Shown one piece after another: positions 17,486 to 28,300 of a DNA stretch of 64,000 nt. Position 1 is the first letter of the stretch. Each line of letters opens with the position of its first letter. A model generated the notes under the pieces. The model had not been told where the DNA came from. It made no database searches and saw nothing but the letters and a program-made list of their open reading frames with translations. The stretch comes from Micromonospora trifolii. Lineage in GTDB: Bacteria; Actinomycetota; Actinomycetes; Mycobacteriales; Micromonosporaceae. The stretch covers positions 62,001 through 126,000 of the forward strand of contig NZ_JAKKFD010000001.1 in the NCBI RefSeq assembly GCF_022229005.1, given 5' to 3'. The position numbers and the translations under genes are program-made.

Positions 17486-19033
17486 TTATGTTGCGTTTTG
17501 TCGTTTCGGCCTGCCAGCCAGCAGCCCGCGCGGTCGGATCGAGCGCACCGGCTCGGCCGCGCCACCCTCGGCGCGCAGGATGTGGTTCGCGGCGATGATC
17601 CCGGTCGCGGCCGAGCGTTCCATCAACGCGCTCGGGAAGTCCGTGGCGATGCCGTCGCCGGCCAGGTAGATGCCGTTCGCGTCGGTGCGGACCCCCGGCC
17701 GCCAGGCGTGGCTGCCCGGCGTGAACGCCGGCGCCTGCGCCTCCACCCGGGCCCGCAGCTCGCGGACCCGCAGGTCGCCGGCCTCCGGCCAGAGCGCTAC
17801 CAGCTCGCGGCGCATCCGCTCGGCCAACTCCTCGGCTGGCACGCCGGGCTCGCAGGCGTACGCGTGCAGCTCGATGACCGACCCGCCGGTCTGCCGCGCC
17901 CAGCGCCGCGGCTCGTTCTCCAGCCGGTGGTAGAGCGTCACCGAGTCCAGCGTGGGCTGGCGGGACACGCCGCTGAACACCGCCCGCTCGGCGGCCACGT
18001 CCCCGTCACACCAGTACCGCGCCACGGCGTACGGCGGGCCGGGGGTGCCGAAGGCCGCCATCCGTCCCGCCAGCTCGGGTGCCTGCGCGGCCAGGTCCGG
18101 GGAGGCCGCGACCAGCGCGGCGAGCGCCGGCGGGTCGACGGCGAGCACGACGTGACCCGCCGGATGGCTACCGTCGTCGGTGGTCGTCACCCGCCAGCCC
18201 TCGGCGTCGCGGTGCACCCCGGTGGCAGCGCAGCTCGTGAGGACCCGGCCGCCGTGCTTCTCCACGTGCCGGGTCAGCGGCTCCCAGATCGCCGTGGCGT
18301 AGTCCTCGTCGGGGCAGTCGAAGGCCAGCCCTTCCGGGTTGCCGAGCAGGTAGAAGTGGAACTGGGCGACCATCTCGGCGGCCGACATCTCCGCCTCGTG
18401 GTTGAAGAACGAGTGCGAGAAGACCTCGAACAGCATCGCCCGCGCCCGGTCCGGCAGCCGCAGCGACGCCAGCAACTCGTCGGCCGTGGTGTCGTCCAGG
18501 TCGGCGTACGTGCGCACCGGGTCGTAGCTGAGCAGCGGCAGTGCCGCGTCCCGATCCATCAGTCGCAGGTCGGCCAGGCGCAGGCTCGGGCTGCGCAGCA
18601 GCAGCGCCAGCAGGTTCGCCGGCGGCGCGGGCGGCAACCTGCCGAACTCCTCGGTCGGCCACTGCTCGCTGAGGATCGGGTAGCCCGGAATGGGCCTGAG
18701 GAAACCCAGGTCCGGATCGACCCGGCGGAGGATGGACCGCCAGTTGTAGTACTGCCGGAAGAACGCGTGGAAGCCATGCTCGTTCTGCTGGCTGCCGTCG
18801 GCGAGCGCCTCCGGCCAGGCGCCCAGTCGGCCACCGAGGGTGGGCGCCGCCTCCAGCACAGTGACCGCCACACCCCGCTCGGCCAGCACCACCGCCGCCG
18901 ACATCCCGGCGATGCCGCCACCCACCACCAGCGCCGTGGTCGGTCGCGGCACCCGGTCGGCGCCACCGCCGCCCGGGTCCACCTGGTGCTGCCGTACGCC
19001 GATCAGCCGACCTACCACTTGCGACAGCGCCAT
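17486..19033 (-). CDS. FAD-dependent amine-oxidase-fold oxidoreductase, carotenoid phi-ring synthase (CrtU)-like
   Basis: 515-aa flavoprotein. The N-terminal dinucleotide fold is VVGGGIAGMSAAVVLAERG with the distal acidic residue in VTVLEAAPTLGGRLG. The C-terminal FAD motif is GIYLAGDGIATDFPSALMERS. The middle sequence, HGFHAFFRQYYNWRSILRRV and HSFFNHEAEMSAAEMVAQF, matches the desaturase/methyltransferase-like flavoproteins related to isorenieratene synthase CrtU. No other carotenoid genes (crtE, crtB, crtI) lie nearby, so the substrate is uncertain; a distant HpnE-like role is the alternative. ATG 19033 is preferred over GTG 19051 because GAGGTGGGG then lies at proper spacing. The MSMEG_6728-type gene is 24 bp upstream, suggesting one transcript. 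Confidence 0.8.
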   Translation of the reverse strand: MALSQVVGRLIGVRQHQVDPGGGGADRVPRPTTALVVGGGIAGMSAAVVLAERGVAVTVLEAAPTLGGRLGAWPEALADGSQQNEHGFHAFFRQYYNWRSILRRVDPDLGFLRPIPGYPILSEQWPTEEFGRLPPAPPANLLALLLRSPSLRLADLRLMDRDAALPLLSYDPVRTYADLDDTTADELLASLRLPDRARAMLFEVFSHSFFNHEAEMSAAEMVAQFHFYLLGNPEGLAFDCPDEDYATAIWEPLTRHVEKHGGRVLTSCAATGVHRDAEGWRVTTTDDGSHPAGHVVLAVDPPALAALVAASPDLAAQAPELAGRMAAFGTPGPPYAVARYWCDGDVAAERAVFSGVSRQPTLDSVTLYHRLENEPRRWARQTGGSVIELHAYACEPGVPAEELAERMRRELVALWPEAGDLRVRELRARVEAQAPAFTPGSHAWRPGVRTDANGIYLAGDGIATDFPSALMERSAATGIIAANHILRAEGGAAEPVRSIRPRGLLAGRPKRQNAT

Positions 19034-19057
19034 GGGCCCAGTCTGCCCCACCTCGGC

Positions 19058-19546
19058 TCAGTCGGCCGGTAGGCAGCGGCGGGGACGGTCGGAGGCCGGC
19101 CAGACGTACTCCAGATCCTCCGGCACGTCGTCGCCGAACAGCGGGCGGTAGTGCGTCGGGTCCTTGCGCAGCAGCGACGAGCGGTGGCTCAGGTGCAGGT
19201 CGTCGCGGCCCAGCCACGGTGGCAGCTCACCGGCTCGGGCCAGCTCGTCCTGTGTTCGTACGACGCCGGCCCCGCAGGCGTCGGCGAGGTCGACGGTCAT
19301 CGTGGTGGCGCAGGTGTCGGCCCGCCCCGGTTCGGTCCAGACCGCGCACATGTCCAGCCCGTAGCGGACGAGCGCCTCCTCGTACCCGGCCCACATCTTC
19401 ACGGCCGGGTGGTTGCGCCAGCCGTACCCGGGTCGGGTGAGCCCGCGCAGCACCTGGATGGCCTCCACCCGCTGCTTGCCCAGCCGCTTCTGGTCCAGCG
19501 TGCGGGCGCTGGCCAGAAAGCCCGGGTACGGGAGGAACGTCTGCAT
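19058..19546 (-). CDS. MSMEG_6728 family protein (pyrimidine-dimer glycosylase-like)
   Basis: 162-aa cytoplasmic protein starting MQTFLPYPGFLASARTLD, followed by KRLGKQRVEAIQVLR and GWRNHPAVKMWAGYEEAL. This opening is characteristic of the family annotated MSMEG_6728, which resembles pyrimidine-dimer excision proteins (T4 endonuclease V-like, Pfam Pyr_excise): a basic RLGKQR patch, HPAVKMW and, further on, LHLSHRSSLLRKDPTHYRPLF. A DNA-repair role is only an inference from this resemblance. Its 3' end is 24 bp from the start of the FAD oxidoreductase. Confidence 0.75.
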   Translation of the reverse strand: MQTFLPYPGFLASARTLDQKRLGKQRVEAIQVLRGLTRPGYGWRNHPAVKMWAGYEEALVRYGLDMCAVWTEPGRADTCATTMTVDLADACGAGVVRTQDELARAGELPPWLGRDDLHLSHRSSLLRKDPTHYRPLFGDDVPEDLEYVWPASDRPRRCLPAD

Positions 19547-19641
19547 GTCGCTGCTCTACCCGTCGTCGAGGCGGACATACCTGGGCACGGGATGATCGGG
19601 ACGGGGTCGCCCACCGTGGCCGTGCTGATTACGATCCGGGC

Positions 19642-21612
19642 ATGGCGGAGCCGTGGCGGGACCGGGCGCGACGGGCGGTCGAGTGGAACTGGCGGCTGCG
19701 GTCCGTTGGTGATCCGCGCCCGCTCTACGTGATCTGCGGGAAGGACGCGCTCGCCTACTACGTGGCCCGGGCGATGCTCGAATCCGAGCTGCCGGCGGGT
19801 GGGGCCCGGGTGACAGTCGTGGTGCCGGAGCGTTACCGCAGCAACGGGCCGGACGTGGCCGGGCTGCGCGGGGTCCGGGTGGTTCGCTCGGACCGGCTGG
19901 ACGTGGCCACCTTCGAGGCCGCCGGTCTGGCCGGGGCGACCGGGCTGGCCCTGCTGCACCAGGACGACGTGGGCAACCTGCACGCCGCGCTCTGCGCCCA
20001 GGCCGTCGACCAGCGGGTCCGTCAGGTGCTGCGGATGTTCAACGGCACCCTCGCCGACGGCGTTCGCAAGCTGCTCAAGGCACCGGTCGAGGTGCTCTCC
20101 GACGCCGAGATGGCAGCGCCGGCCTTCGTGGCCGCCGCGCTCAACGAGGTAGACCCGAGTTCGTTCCAACATCGGGACAAGACGCTGCGGGTGGCGCGGC
20201 GGGCCGACGTCCGACCGCAGGACGTGGTCTGCGCGTTGGCGCACCTCAGCGAGGCGCAGGGGGTGGAGCTGCTGCCGGCCGATCAGGCCGGCGCCGACCT
20301 GGTGCTCGCCGAGGCGACCGGTCAGCCACCGGGCACCGAGGTCGCCGCCCGGCGGTTGGTCCGGGCGCGTCGGCGGCGTCGTCCGGTCTCTGTGGTGATG
20401 GGGGCGGTACGCGGCTTCGCCACCCGCAAGATCGGCATTGCGGTGATGGCGGTGCTCGCGCTGATCGCGGTGCTGGGGGCGCTGATCTCCCGGGCCGAGG
20501 ACGTCTCTCCGCTGGAGGCGCTGTACCTGACGCTGGTCACCACGCTCAGCGGCGCCGACCCGGACACCACAAAGGCGGCGGACGCCCAGATCATGCAGGT
20601 GGTGCTCAACCTGGCCGGGTTGGCGCTGATTCCGCTGATCACCGCCGTCGTGGTGGACGGCATCGTCAACGCCCGGCTGGCCCTGCACACCGGCCGTCTG
20701 CAACCCCCGCGGGTCGGGCACGTGGTGGTGATCGGCCTCGGCAACGTCGGCACCCGGGTGGTGGCGCAACTGCGCGAGTACGACGTCGAGGTGGTGGCGA
20801 TCGACAAGGATCCGGAGCCGCGTGGCGCCGCCCTGGCCCGCCAACTGGAGGTGCCGCTGATCGTCGGCGACGCCGCGTTGCCGGAGACGCTGGTCGCCGC
20901 CTCGGTGGCCGACTGCCAGGCGCTGGTGGTGGCGTCCACCGACGACGTGGCCAACCTGGAGGCGGCGCTCGCCGCCCGCGATCTCCGCGCCGACCTGCGC
21001 GTCGTGCTTCGGCTCTTCGACGGTGACTTCGCCGAACGGGTGGAGGAGACCTTCGCGCTCGGGGTGTCCCGCTCGGTGTCCTACCTGGCCGCCCCGGCCT
21101 TCATCGGAGCGCTCACCGAACGCGCCGTGATCAGCACCATCCCTGTCGACCGGCACGCGCTGCCGGTCGCCGAGGTGCCGGTCGCCGCCGGCTCCGAGCT
21201 GGACGGCCGACCCCTGGACGTGGTCAACCGGGACGGGCAGGTCCGGCTGATCGCCCGCACCCCGGCGGGCGGCGCCAAGACGATCTGGTGGAAGGACCTC
21301 GACCCCCGGCAGGTGATCTTCGCCGGTGACCGGCTGACAGTGGTCGCCCGGCGGCGCGGGTTGGACTGGCTGACGCGGCAGTGTGCCCCGCCGGCCCACC
21401 CGGGCCCGATCTTCCGGCCGGCCGGGCCGGTCCACGGCGGAGTCCACGCCCCAGCGGCGGCACCGCCGTCGGTGCCGGGCCAGACAGGTTCGGGAGTTGG
21501 CGCGGCACATCCCGTTCCGCCCGCCGGAGAGGTGCCGTCGACGTCCAACGGCGGTCAACCTGACGATCTCGAGCTGACCCGTCGGCACGACGGGCCCGGC
21601 GAGGTGAGCTGA
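19642..21612 (+). CDS. TrkA/RCK-domain ion-channel-like protein
   Basis: 656-aa protein with two Rossmann-type RCK units flanking a two-helix pore module. The first nucleotide-binding unit is at the N terminus (LYVICGKDALAYYVARAML). The pore part has TM1 (IAVMAVLALIAVLGALI, about 265-283), a re-entrant segment (LYLTLVTTLSGAD, about 294-306) and TM2 (VVLNLAGLALIPLITAVVVDG, about 318-339). The second RCK-N motif is VVIGLGNVGTRVVAQL (about 361-376), with an acid in VVAIDKDPEP, followed by RCK-C regions. The K+ signature TxGYG is absent from the pore loop, so ion selectivity is unclear. The C-terminal ~75 residues are Pro/Gly-rich and disordered. Start ATG 19642. Confidence 0.83.
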   Translation: MAEPWRDRARRAVEWNWRLRSVGDPRPLYVICGKDALAYYVARAMLESELPAGGARVTVVVPERYRSNGPDVAGLRGVRVVRSDRLDVATFEAAGLAGATGLALLHQDDVGNLHAALCAQAVDQRVRQVLRMFNGTLADGVRKLLKAPVEVLSDAEMAAPAFVAAALNEVDPSSFQHRDKTLRVARRADVRPQDVVCALAHLSEAQGVELLPADQAGADLVLAEATGQPPGTEVAARRLVRARRRRRPVSVVMGAVRGFATRKIGIAVMAVLALIAVLGALISRAEDVSPLEALYLTLVTTLSGADPDTTKAADAQIMQVVLNLAGLALIPLITAVVVDGIVNARLALHTGRLQPPRVGHVVVIGLGNVGTRVVAQLREYDVEVVAIDKDPEPRGAALARQLEVPLIVGDAALPETLVAASVADCQALVVASTDDVANLEAALAARDLRADLRVVLRLFDGDFAERVEETFALGVSRSVSYLAAPAFIGALTERAVISTIPVDRHALPVAEVPVAAGSELDGRPLDVVNRDGQVRLIARTPAGGAKTIWWKDLDPRQVIFAGDRLTVVARRRGLDWLTRQCAPPAHPGPIFRPAGPVHGGVHAPAAAPPSVPGQTGSGVGAAHPVPPAGEVPSTSNGGQPDDLELTRRHDGPGEVS

Positions 21613-21672
21613 CACCACCCGGGGCGGCCGGTGCGGCACCCACCGGTGGAGACCGCCGAGTATGGTGCGCCC

Positions 21673-22248
21673 GTGCTTGGTGGTGGGGTGGGTCGACGAG
21701 CCCGTGACGCGCAACGACCGCGACGCGACACTGCGGTCGTACGGTGGCTGCGGGCTCGGCCCAGGTGGTGGCCGCTCGCGGCGGCCGGTCTGGTCGTTGC
21801 GGTGGTCGTCGGCTGGGCGCTGTGGCCCACGGCCGAGCCGGAGCCGCGCCAGCGTGAGTACCGGGCCGAGACGGCATGCCTGCTCACCGGCACGGCGGGT
21901 GTGGCGGCTCCCGAGGCCCGTCCGGTGTGGACAGGAATGCAGGAAGCCTCTCTCGCGACGCAGGTCAAGGTGCAGTTCCTTGAGGTGGACGGCCCTCAGA
22001 CCGGCGAGAACGCCGAAACGTTCCTCGCCAGCCTGGTGCAGAGCCGCTGCGGGGTGATCCTCGCCGTCGGCGAGGCGCCGGTGCAGGGAGTGGGCACCAC
22101 CGCCGCGCGGTTCCCCGCTGCGAAATTCGTCGCCTTCGGTGCCGCAACCCCGGGGCCCAATGTGGTCGTCGAGGATGCCACCGACCCGGAAACGGTGCAG
22201 CGTAAGGCCCGCGACCTGGTCACCGCACTCGCCTCCTCCAAGGACTGA
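21673..22248 (+). CDS. Membrane-anchored BMP/periplasmic-binding-like protein
   Basis: 191-aa protein if the GTG at 21673 is used (a GTG at 21631 would add 14 residues). A basic N terminus precedes one membrane helix (WWPLAAAGLVVAVVVGWALW, about 33-52), which places the rest outside the cell. The outer domain starts ETACLLTGTAG and continues with FLASLVQSRCGVILAVGEAPVQ, VGTTAARFPAAKFVAFG and DATDPETVQRKARDLV. This resembles one lobe of the BMP/type-1 periplasmic-binding fold with a central 'VILAVG' strand, but the protein is far shorter than a full binding protein. The gene sits just before the RHS toxin gene on the same strand. A functional link to the toxin is not shown. Confidence 0.6.
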   Translation: MLGGGVGRRARDAQRPRRDTAVVRWLRARPRWWPLAAAGLVVAVVVGWALWPTAEPEPRQREYRAETACLLTGTAGVAAPEARPVWTGMQEASLATQVKVQFLEVDGPQTGENAETFLASLVQSRCGVILAVGEAPVQGVGTTAARFPAAKFVAFGAATPGPNVVVEDATDPETVQRKARDLVTALASSKD

Positions 22249-22357
22249 CGCTCCAAGGTTTCTCTCAGGATTGGCCGTTCGGACAGCTTGTGCCGAAGAT
22301 CGACGAGCCCTCACACTCCGCGTTGGTAATTTCACTTCACGGGGGAGGGGACCGGCC

Positions 22358-25300
22358 ATGCGCCGATCCGTTACCACTGGCGCGCGCCGCGCGGCATTCG
22401 TGGTCGCCGTTGTCTTCGGGCTGACGGTCGCCATACCGGCCGACGTGGTGCGGCCGGGCGGCGAGTTTCCACTGACGTGGCTGACCTGGTTCGCGCAGCG
22501 TCCCGCCTGGTCGGCGACCGCGGCGTTCGTGGGCCTCCCCGTGCAGCAGAGGGGGAAGCCGGTCACTGTCGACCCGCACGTCCCGGCTTCGGCGACAGAT
22601 GCCGGCACGGGTGCGGGCCGAGCACCCCAGCCCGCGCCCGGCACCCTGGCGGCGTACCAGCCGCACCAGCTGGCCACCACCCCCGAGGTCACTGATGTGG
22701 CCGAGCCGGGCTTCGACGCCCGGACCAGCACCCGGGACGCCCGCAAGTCGAGTGCGCGCTCGGACATCTTCGCGAACGCCGACGGCTCCCTCACCAAGCG
22801 CACCTACAACCGCCCGGTCAACTACCGCGCGGCGGACGGCAGCTGGCAGAAGATCGACTCAAACCTCACCCGCCGTTCCGACGGCCGTCTGCACGTCACG
22901 GCGAACCGGCTCGGCGTGTCGGTGACCGACGGCACCCCGGGTGCGACAGGGCGCGCCGCCGCCTCGGCCGCCGCCGGCGACCTCGCCCAGCTCACCCTGC
23001 CCGGCGGCGAGAGCGTCGGCTACCGGCTCGAGGGCGGCACCGTCAACGCGCCCGAGGTGACCGGGCCGACCGCCCGCTACCGGGACGTTCTCCCGCACAC
23101 CGACCTGGAGTTGACCACCTTCGACGCCGGCATCAAGGAAACTCTGGTGCTGCGCTCGCCGGAGGCGGCGTCGAGCTGGGTGTTCCCGCTGCGGCTCACC
23201 GGCCTGACCCCACGACTCACCACCGCGGGCTCGGTGGAACTGCTCAACGCCGACGGCAAGGCCGTGGCCTGGTTCCCGCACGGCTCGATGCAGGACTCGA
23301 AGGTCGACCCCCGATCCGGCGCCCCGGCCGAGTCCGACGCCGTCACGTTCGAGATCGTCACGGTCGACGGCGCACCCGCGCTGAAGGTCGTGGCCGATCC
23401 GGCCTGGCTGCGGGACCCGGCCCGCCAGTACCCGGTCCGGGTGGACCCCACCACGACCACCGGAACCACCGGCGACGTCTACGTCGACAGCGACAGCGAG
23501 ACCACCGATCAGAACGGTGACAACCTGCCGGTCGGCACGTATGACGGCGGCGGCGTGAAGGCCCGCTCGTTCATCCACTTCGACGAGTTCACCAGCGACG
23601 GCCTCGCCGGCAAGCGATTCAGCGCCGCCAAGCTGCGCCTGTACCACACCTGGTCGTTCAACTGCACCTCGCACAAGGCGTTCGACGTGCACCGGGTGAC
23701 GCAGGCGTGGACGGTCGCCGGCCTGACCGCCGGTGCGCACCCCGGGCCGACCATCTCCCCCTCGATCGGCTCGCTGACCATCACCGACAACTACCCGGCC
23801 TGCACCAACAACCCACCCAACCGGAGCACCGGCAAATGGGTCACGGTGCCCCTCGCCGTCGACACGTTCAACGACTGGTCGACCGGTGGCCTGAACGAGG
23901 GTCTCGCGCTGACCGCCTCCGAGACGGACTCGACGGCCTGGAAGCGGTTCACCGCCGCCAACTACTCGGACGGCAGCTACAAGCCGTACCTGGAGCTGAC
24001 GTACACCAACAACGTCGCGCCGCAGGTCAACGTCCGCTACCCGACGAACAACGCTGTCGTGCAGACCCTCACCCCGGAGCTGCACTCCCGGGCGGTCGAC
24101 CCGGACAAGTGGCCGAACAAGGGGTTCACCTACAACTACGTGGTGGCGGACGCCGGGACCGGCGCTGTGGTGGCCAACTCGGGCTGGGTCGCGACGGCGA
24201 GTTGGACCCTCCCGGCCGGCAAACTGACCTGGAACAAGAGCTACCTCTACACCGTCCAGGTCAACGACAAGGCCGGCTCCAGCGCGGTCTACCCGGCGTA
24301 CGCGTTCACGACGTCGGTGCCGCAGCCGCTGCTCACCGGGAGCCTGACGCAGAACTCCGGCAAGGGCTACGACCCCGGCATCGGCAACTACACCACCTCG
24401 GCCACCGACGCCAGCGTCGCCACTGTCGGCCCGTCGCTGGCGATCACCCGTAGCTACAACAGCCTGGATGCCCGGCGCAACAACGCCTTCGGCGCCGGCT
24501 GGTCCAGCATGCTCGACACCCGGGCCACGCAGGTGCGCGACGTGGCGGGTCAGGTGCAGTCGGTCCTCATCACGTACCCGACCGGCCAGGACGTGGCACT
24601 CGGCCGTAACGCCGACGGCACGTTCACCCCGGCTTCCGGCCGATTCTCCATCCTGAAGGAGAACAAGGACGTCAGCGGTGCCGTCACCGGTTACACACTG
24701 ACCGACAAGGACGCGTCTCTCTACGTCTTCGCCCAGTCCGCCGGCAACGGAGTCTTCAAGATCACTAGCGTCACCGACGCCAACGGTCGGACGATGACGT
24801 TCACGTACGACGCCAGCTCGAACGTGACGAAGGTGACCTCCGCTTCCGGCCGGTCCCTGCACGTCACCTGGTCGACCCCGGCCGGCTCGACGTACGCCCA
24901 CCCGGCGACGGTGTCGACCGACCCGGCCGTCCCGGGCGACGCGAGCACCTCGACGACCTGGCAGTACACCTACGGCACGAACGACCAACTGGCGAAGGTG
25001 TGCCCTCCGACGAGCGCCACGGCCTGCACCACCTACCAGCACGACACCACCTCGCAGTACGCCAACGCGACGCTGAACGCCGGGCCGTACTCGTACTGGC
25101 GGCTGACCGAGGCTGCCGGCGCCACCACGGCGGCGAGCTCGGTGCTGGGCAACGCGGGCGTGGACAACGCCCGTTACAACAACGTCGCGCTGGGTCAGGC
25201 GGCGGCGCTGCCCGGCTCCACAGCGACCACCGCCGGCTTCAACGGCACCACCTCCCACGTGCAGCTGCCGGGCAACCTGGTCAGCGACGGCCAATACCAG

Positions 25301-28300
25301 TCGGTGAGCATGTGGTTCAAGACCACCACCCCGAACGGCGTGCTGTTCAGCTACCAGGCCGACGCGATCACCAAGGGCACCACTGCCGCCAACTACACCC
25401 CGTCGATCTACATCGGCAATGACGGCAAGCTGCGTGGCTCGTTCTGGAACGGCTTCCCGTCCCCGATCAACACGAACGTGACGGTCACCGACGGCGCGTG
25501 GCACCACGTGGTGCTGGCCGGTGCCGGGGACACCCAGAAGATCTACCTGGACGGGGTCGACCGGGGAACCCTCGACGGCACCGTCGCCCAGGTTCCCGGC
25601 GGGTCGGCGAACGTGCTGGTCGGCGCCGGGTTCGTCGGCGGTGGCTGGCCGAGCCACGTCAACAGCGGTGTCACGCCCGCCCGGGCCACCTACTTCACCG
25701 GCTCGATCGCCGAGGTGTCGTTCTTCAACCAGGCGCTCACCGGCACCACTGTCACCGCGCTGCACGACTCCGGCCGAACCGCTCATCCGGTGCTCACCAA
25801 GGTGGTCCGCCCCTCCGGCGGGGTCACCGCCCAGGTCGGCTACGACAAGGGTTCCGGTCGGGTGTCCGCCGTCACCGACGAGAACGGCGGCGTCTGGTCG
25901 ATGGGCACGCCCACCGTCTCGGGCAGCAGTGACGTCTACGCGGCCTCGGTGCTCGGCGGCAAGCCGGCCGACTACTGGCGGCTCGGCGACGTCGAGGCGA
26001 CGGACGCCGCCAATGAGGTGCAGGGCGGCGTCGCCACCTACAGTTCCGCCACCCTGGGGGTCGCCGGTCCGTTCAGCGACAGTCGGGCGGCATCCTTCAA
26101 CGGCACCAGCTCGTACCTGCAGCTCCCACCGGAAGACGCGCCGACCACCGGACCCAACTCGGTGGAGATGTGGTTCAAGATGCCGGCCGGCAACACCGCC
26201 GGTGGGGTTCTCTACGGATACCAGGCCAGCCCGGTGACGGACCCGGCCGTGGCCGGTATGTGGACTCCAGCGCTCTACGTCGGTACGGACGGCAAGCTGC
26301 GGGGCGGTTTCTGGACCGGTAGCGCGACCCGGGTCATCACCAGCGGTGGCGTGGTCAACGACGACAAGTGGCACCACCTGGTGCTGTCCGCGGCCAACGC
26401 CACCCAGTCGCTCTACCTCGACGGTGCCGCGGTCGGCAAGCTCGACAACGCGCTGGCCGCCGCCGACGGGCAGAACGTGTACGTCGGCGCGGGCAAGTGG
26501 GCCGGCGCCTGGCCGGGGCGTGGTGCCCGCGATGTCGGGTACTTCCCGGGATCGATCGCCGAGGTCGCCTTCTACCGCTCACAGCTCTCCGCCGACCAGG
26601 TCGGCGCGCACTTCCAGGCGTCGAAGCAGACCGCACCTGTCGCGGTAACGATGGTCAACGGTGTCGCGAGCGCGATCCCGATGCCCGTCTCCACCGTCTC
26701 GGTCACCGGGCCCACGGGCGAGAAGGTGTCCTACAGCTACGACCTGGTCAACGGTAACCGGATGGTCGCCCAGACCGACGGGCTGGGCAACACCACCAAG
26801 TTCGGGTACGACGTGGGCGGCTACGGCAACCTGACGTACGACCCGCGCGGGGTCTGGTCCCAGGAACTCCAGGACGCCCGGGGCAACACGAAACAGGTCA
26901 TCACCTGTCAGGACCAGTCGGCCAGCAAGTGCTCGTCGGTCTACTACACCTACTACGCCAACTCGGCCGAGCCCCTGAACTGGGCGGCTGCCACGCTGCC
27001 GACGATGTTCGAGGACTTCAGCGGTGACGGTGCCCCGGACGTGGTCTACCGGGCCGCCGACAACACCATCCAGATGGTGCAGGGCAACGGTGCCGGCGGT
27101 TGGCTGACCAGCCTGCCGACCCCGACCGGGGCCAGCCTGGCCGCGGCGAACATGGCAGTGGCGGCAAAGGACTTCTCCGGCGACGGCAAGCCCGACCTCC
27201 TGTGGCGCAACGCCTCCGACGGCAACCTCTACATGCTCAACGGCAACGGAGCGGGCGGCTGGGTGTCGAGCACCCCGGTCAAGATCGGCCCGGTTGTCAG
27301 CGCCGCGGACCTGATGGTCTACTCCAAGGACTTCAGCGGTGACGGCAAACCCGACATCATCTACCGCAACTCCACCGACAAGAACCTGTACCTGCTGAAG
27401 GGCAACGGCTCGGGTGGCTGGTTGAGCGCCACCCCGACCCTCATCGGCCCGAACGTCAGCGCCGCGAACCTGCTCGTCTCGCCGGGTGACTTCGACGGCG
27501 ACGGCAAGGCCGACGTGATCTACCGCAGCAGCGCTGACAACAACCTCTACATGCTGCGGGGCAACGGCTCCGGCGGCTGGTTGAGCGCCACCGCCACCCG
27601 GATCGTCACCGGGTGGAGCAGCGCCAAGGCCCTGCTCAGCGCGGGGGACTTCGACGGCGACAAGTTGGCCGACCTTCTCTACCTCAAGAGCACCGACAAC
27701 GACATGTACCTGGTGTCGGGCAACGGGACCGGTGGTTGGGCGACCGGCAGCTCCATCAAGATCGGTGGTACGCCCGACCCGCGCAACGACGTCATCCTGA
27801 CCATGCGGGACGGCCGATCGTCGTCGGCGACTGACAACCGGTACCTGACCAGCTACGGCTACGACGGCAAGGGCAACCAGACCAGCATCACGGACCCGTT
27901 GGGCCGGATCACCCGTACCACCTTCACCGACGGCACCACCGTCGCGGCAAAGGACGGCGGGTTCGCCCCGGCCGGCCTGCCCGCGGCGGTGACCACCCCC
28001 GGTGGGCAGACGCAGACCATCACCTACTACGCCAGCGGCGACGTCGCCGAGATGGTCGAGCCGGGCGGCACTGTCACCCGCTACACGTACGACGGGCTGG
28101 GTCGCCTGCTCACCGAGACCGAGCTGACCACCAGCTACCCCGCAGGGCTCACCACCAGCCACCAGTACGACCGGCTGGGCCGCGAGATCGCCGAGACCGA
28201 GCCGGGGGTCACCAACCGGGTCACCGGCGCGATCCACACCGCCCGCACCACCACGGTCCACGACGACGACGGCAACATCACCGAGGTCACCGTCAGCGAC

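Noticed and set aside
22859-26377. 1172-codon minus-strand open frame inside the RHS gene
   Set aside because: Shadow frame made of Val/Gly/Arg-rich sequence; no motifs.
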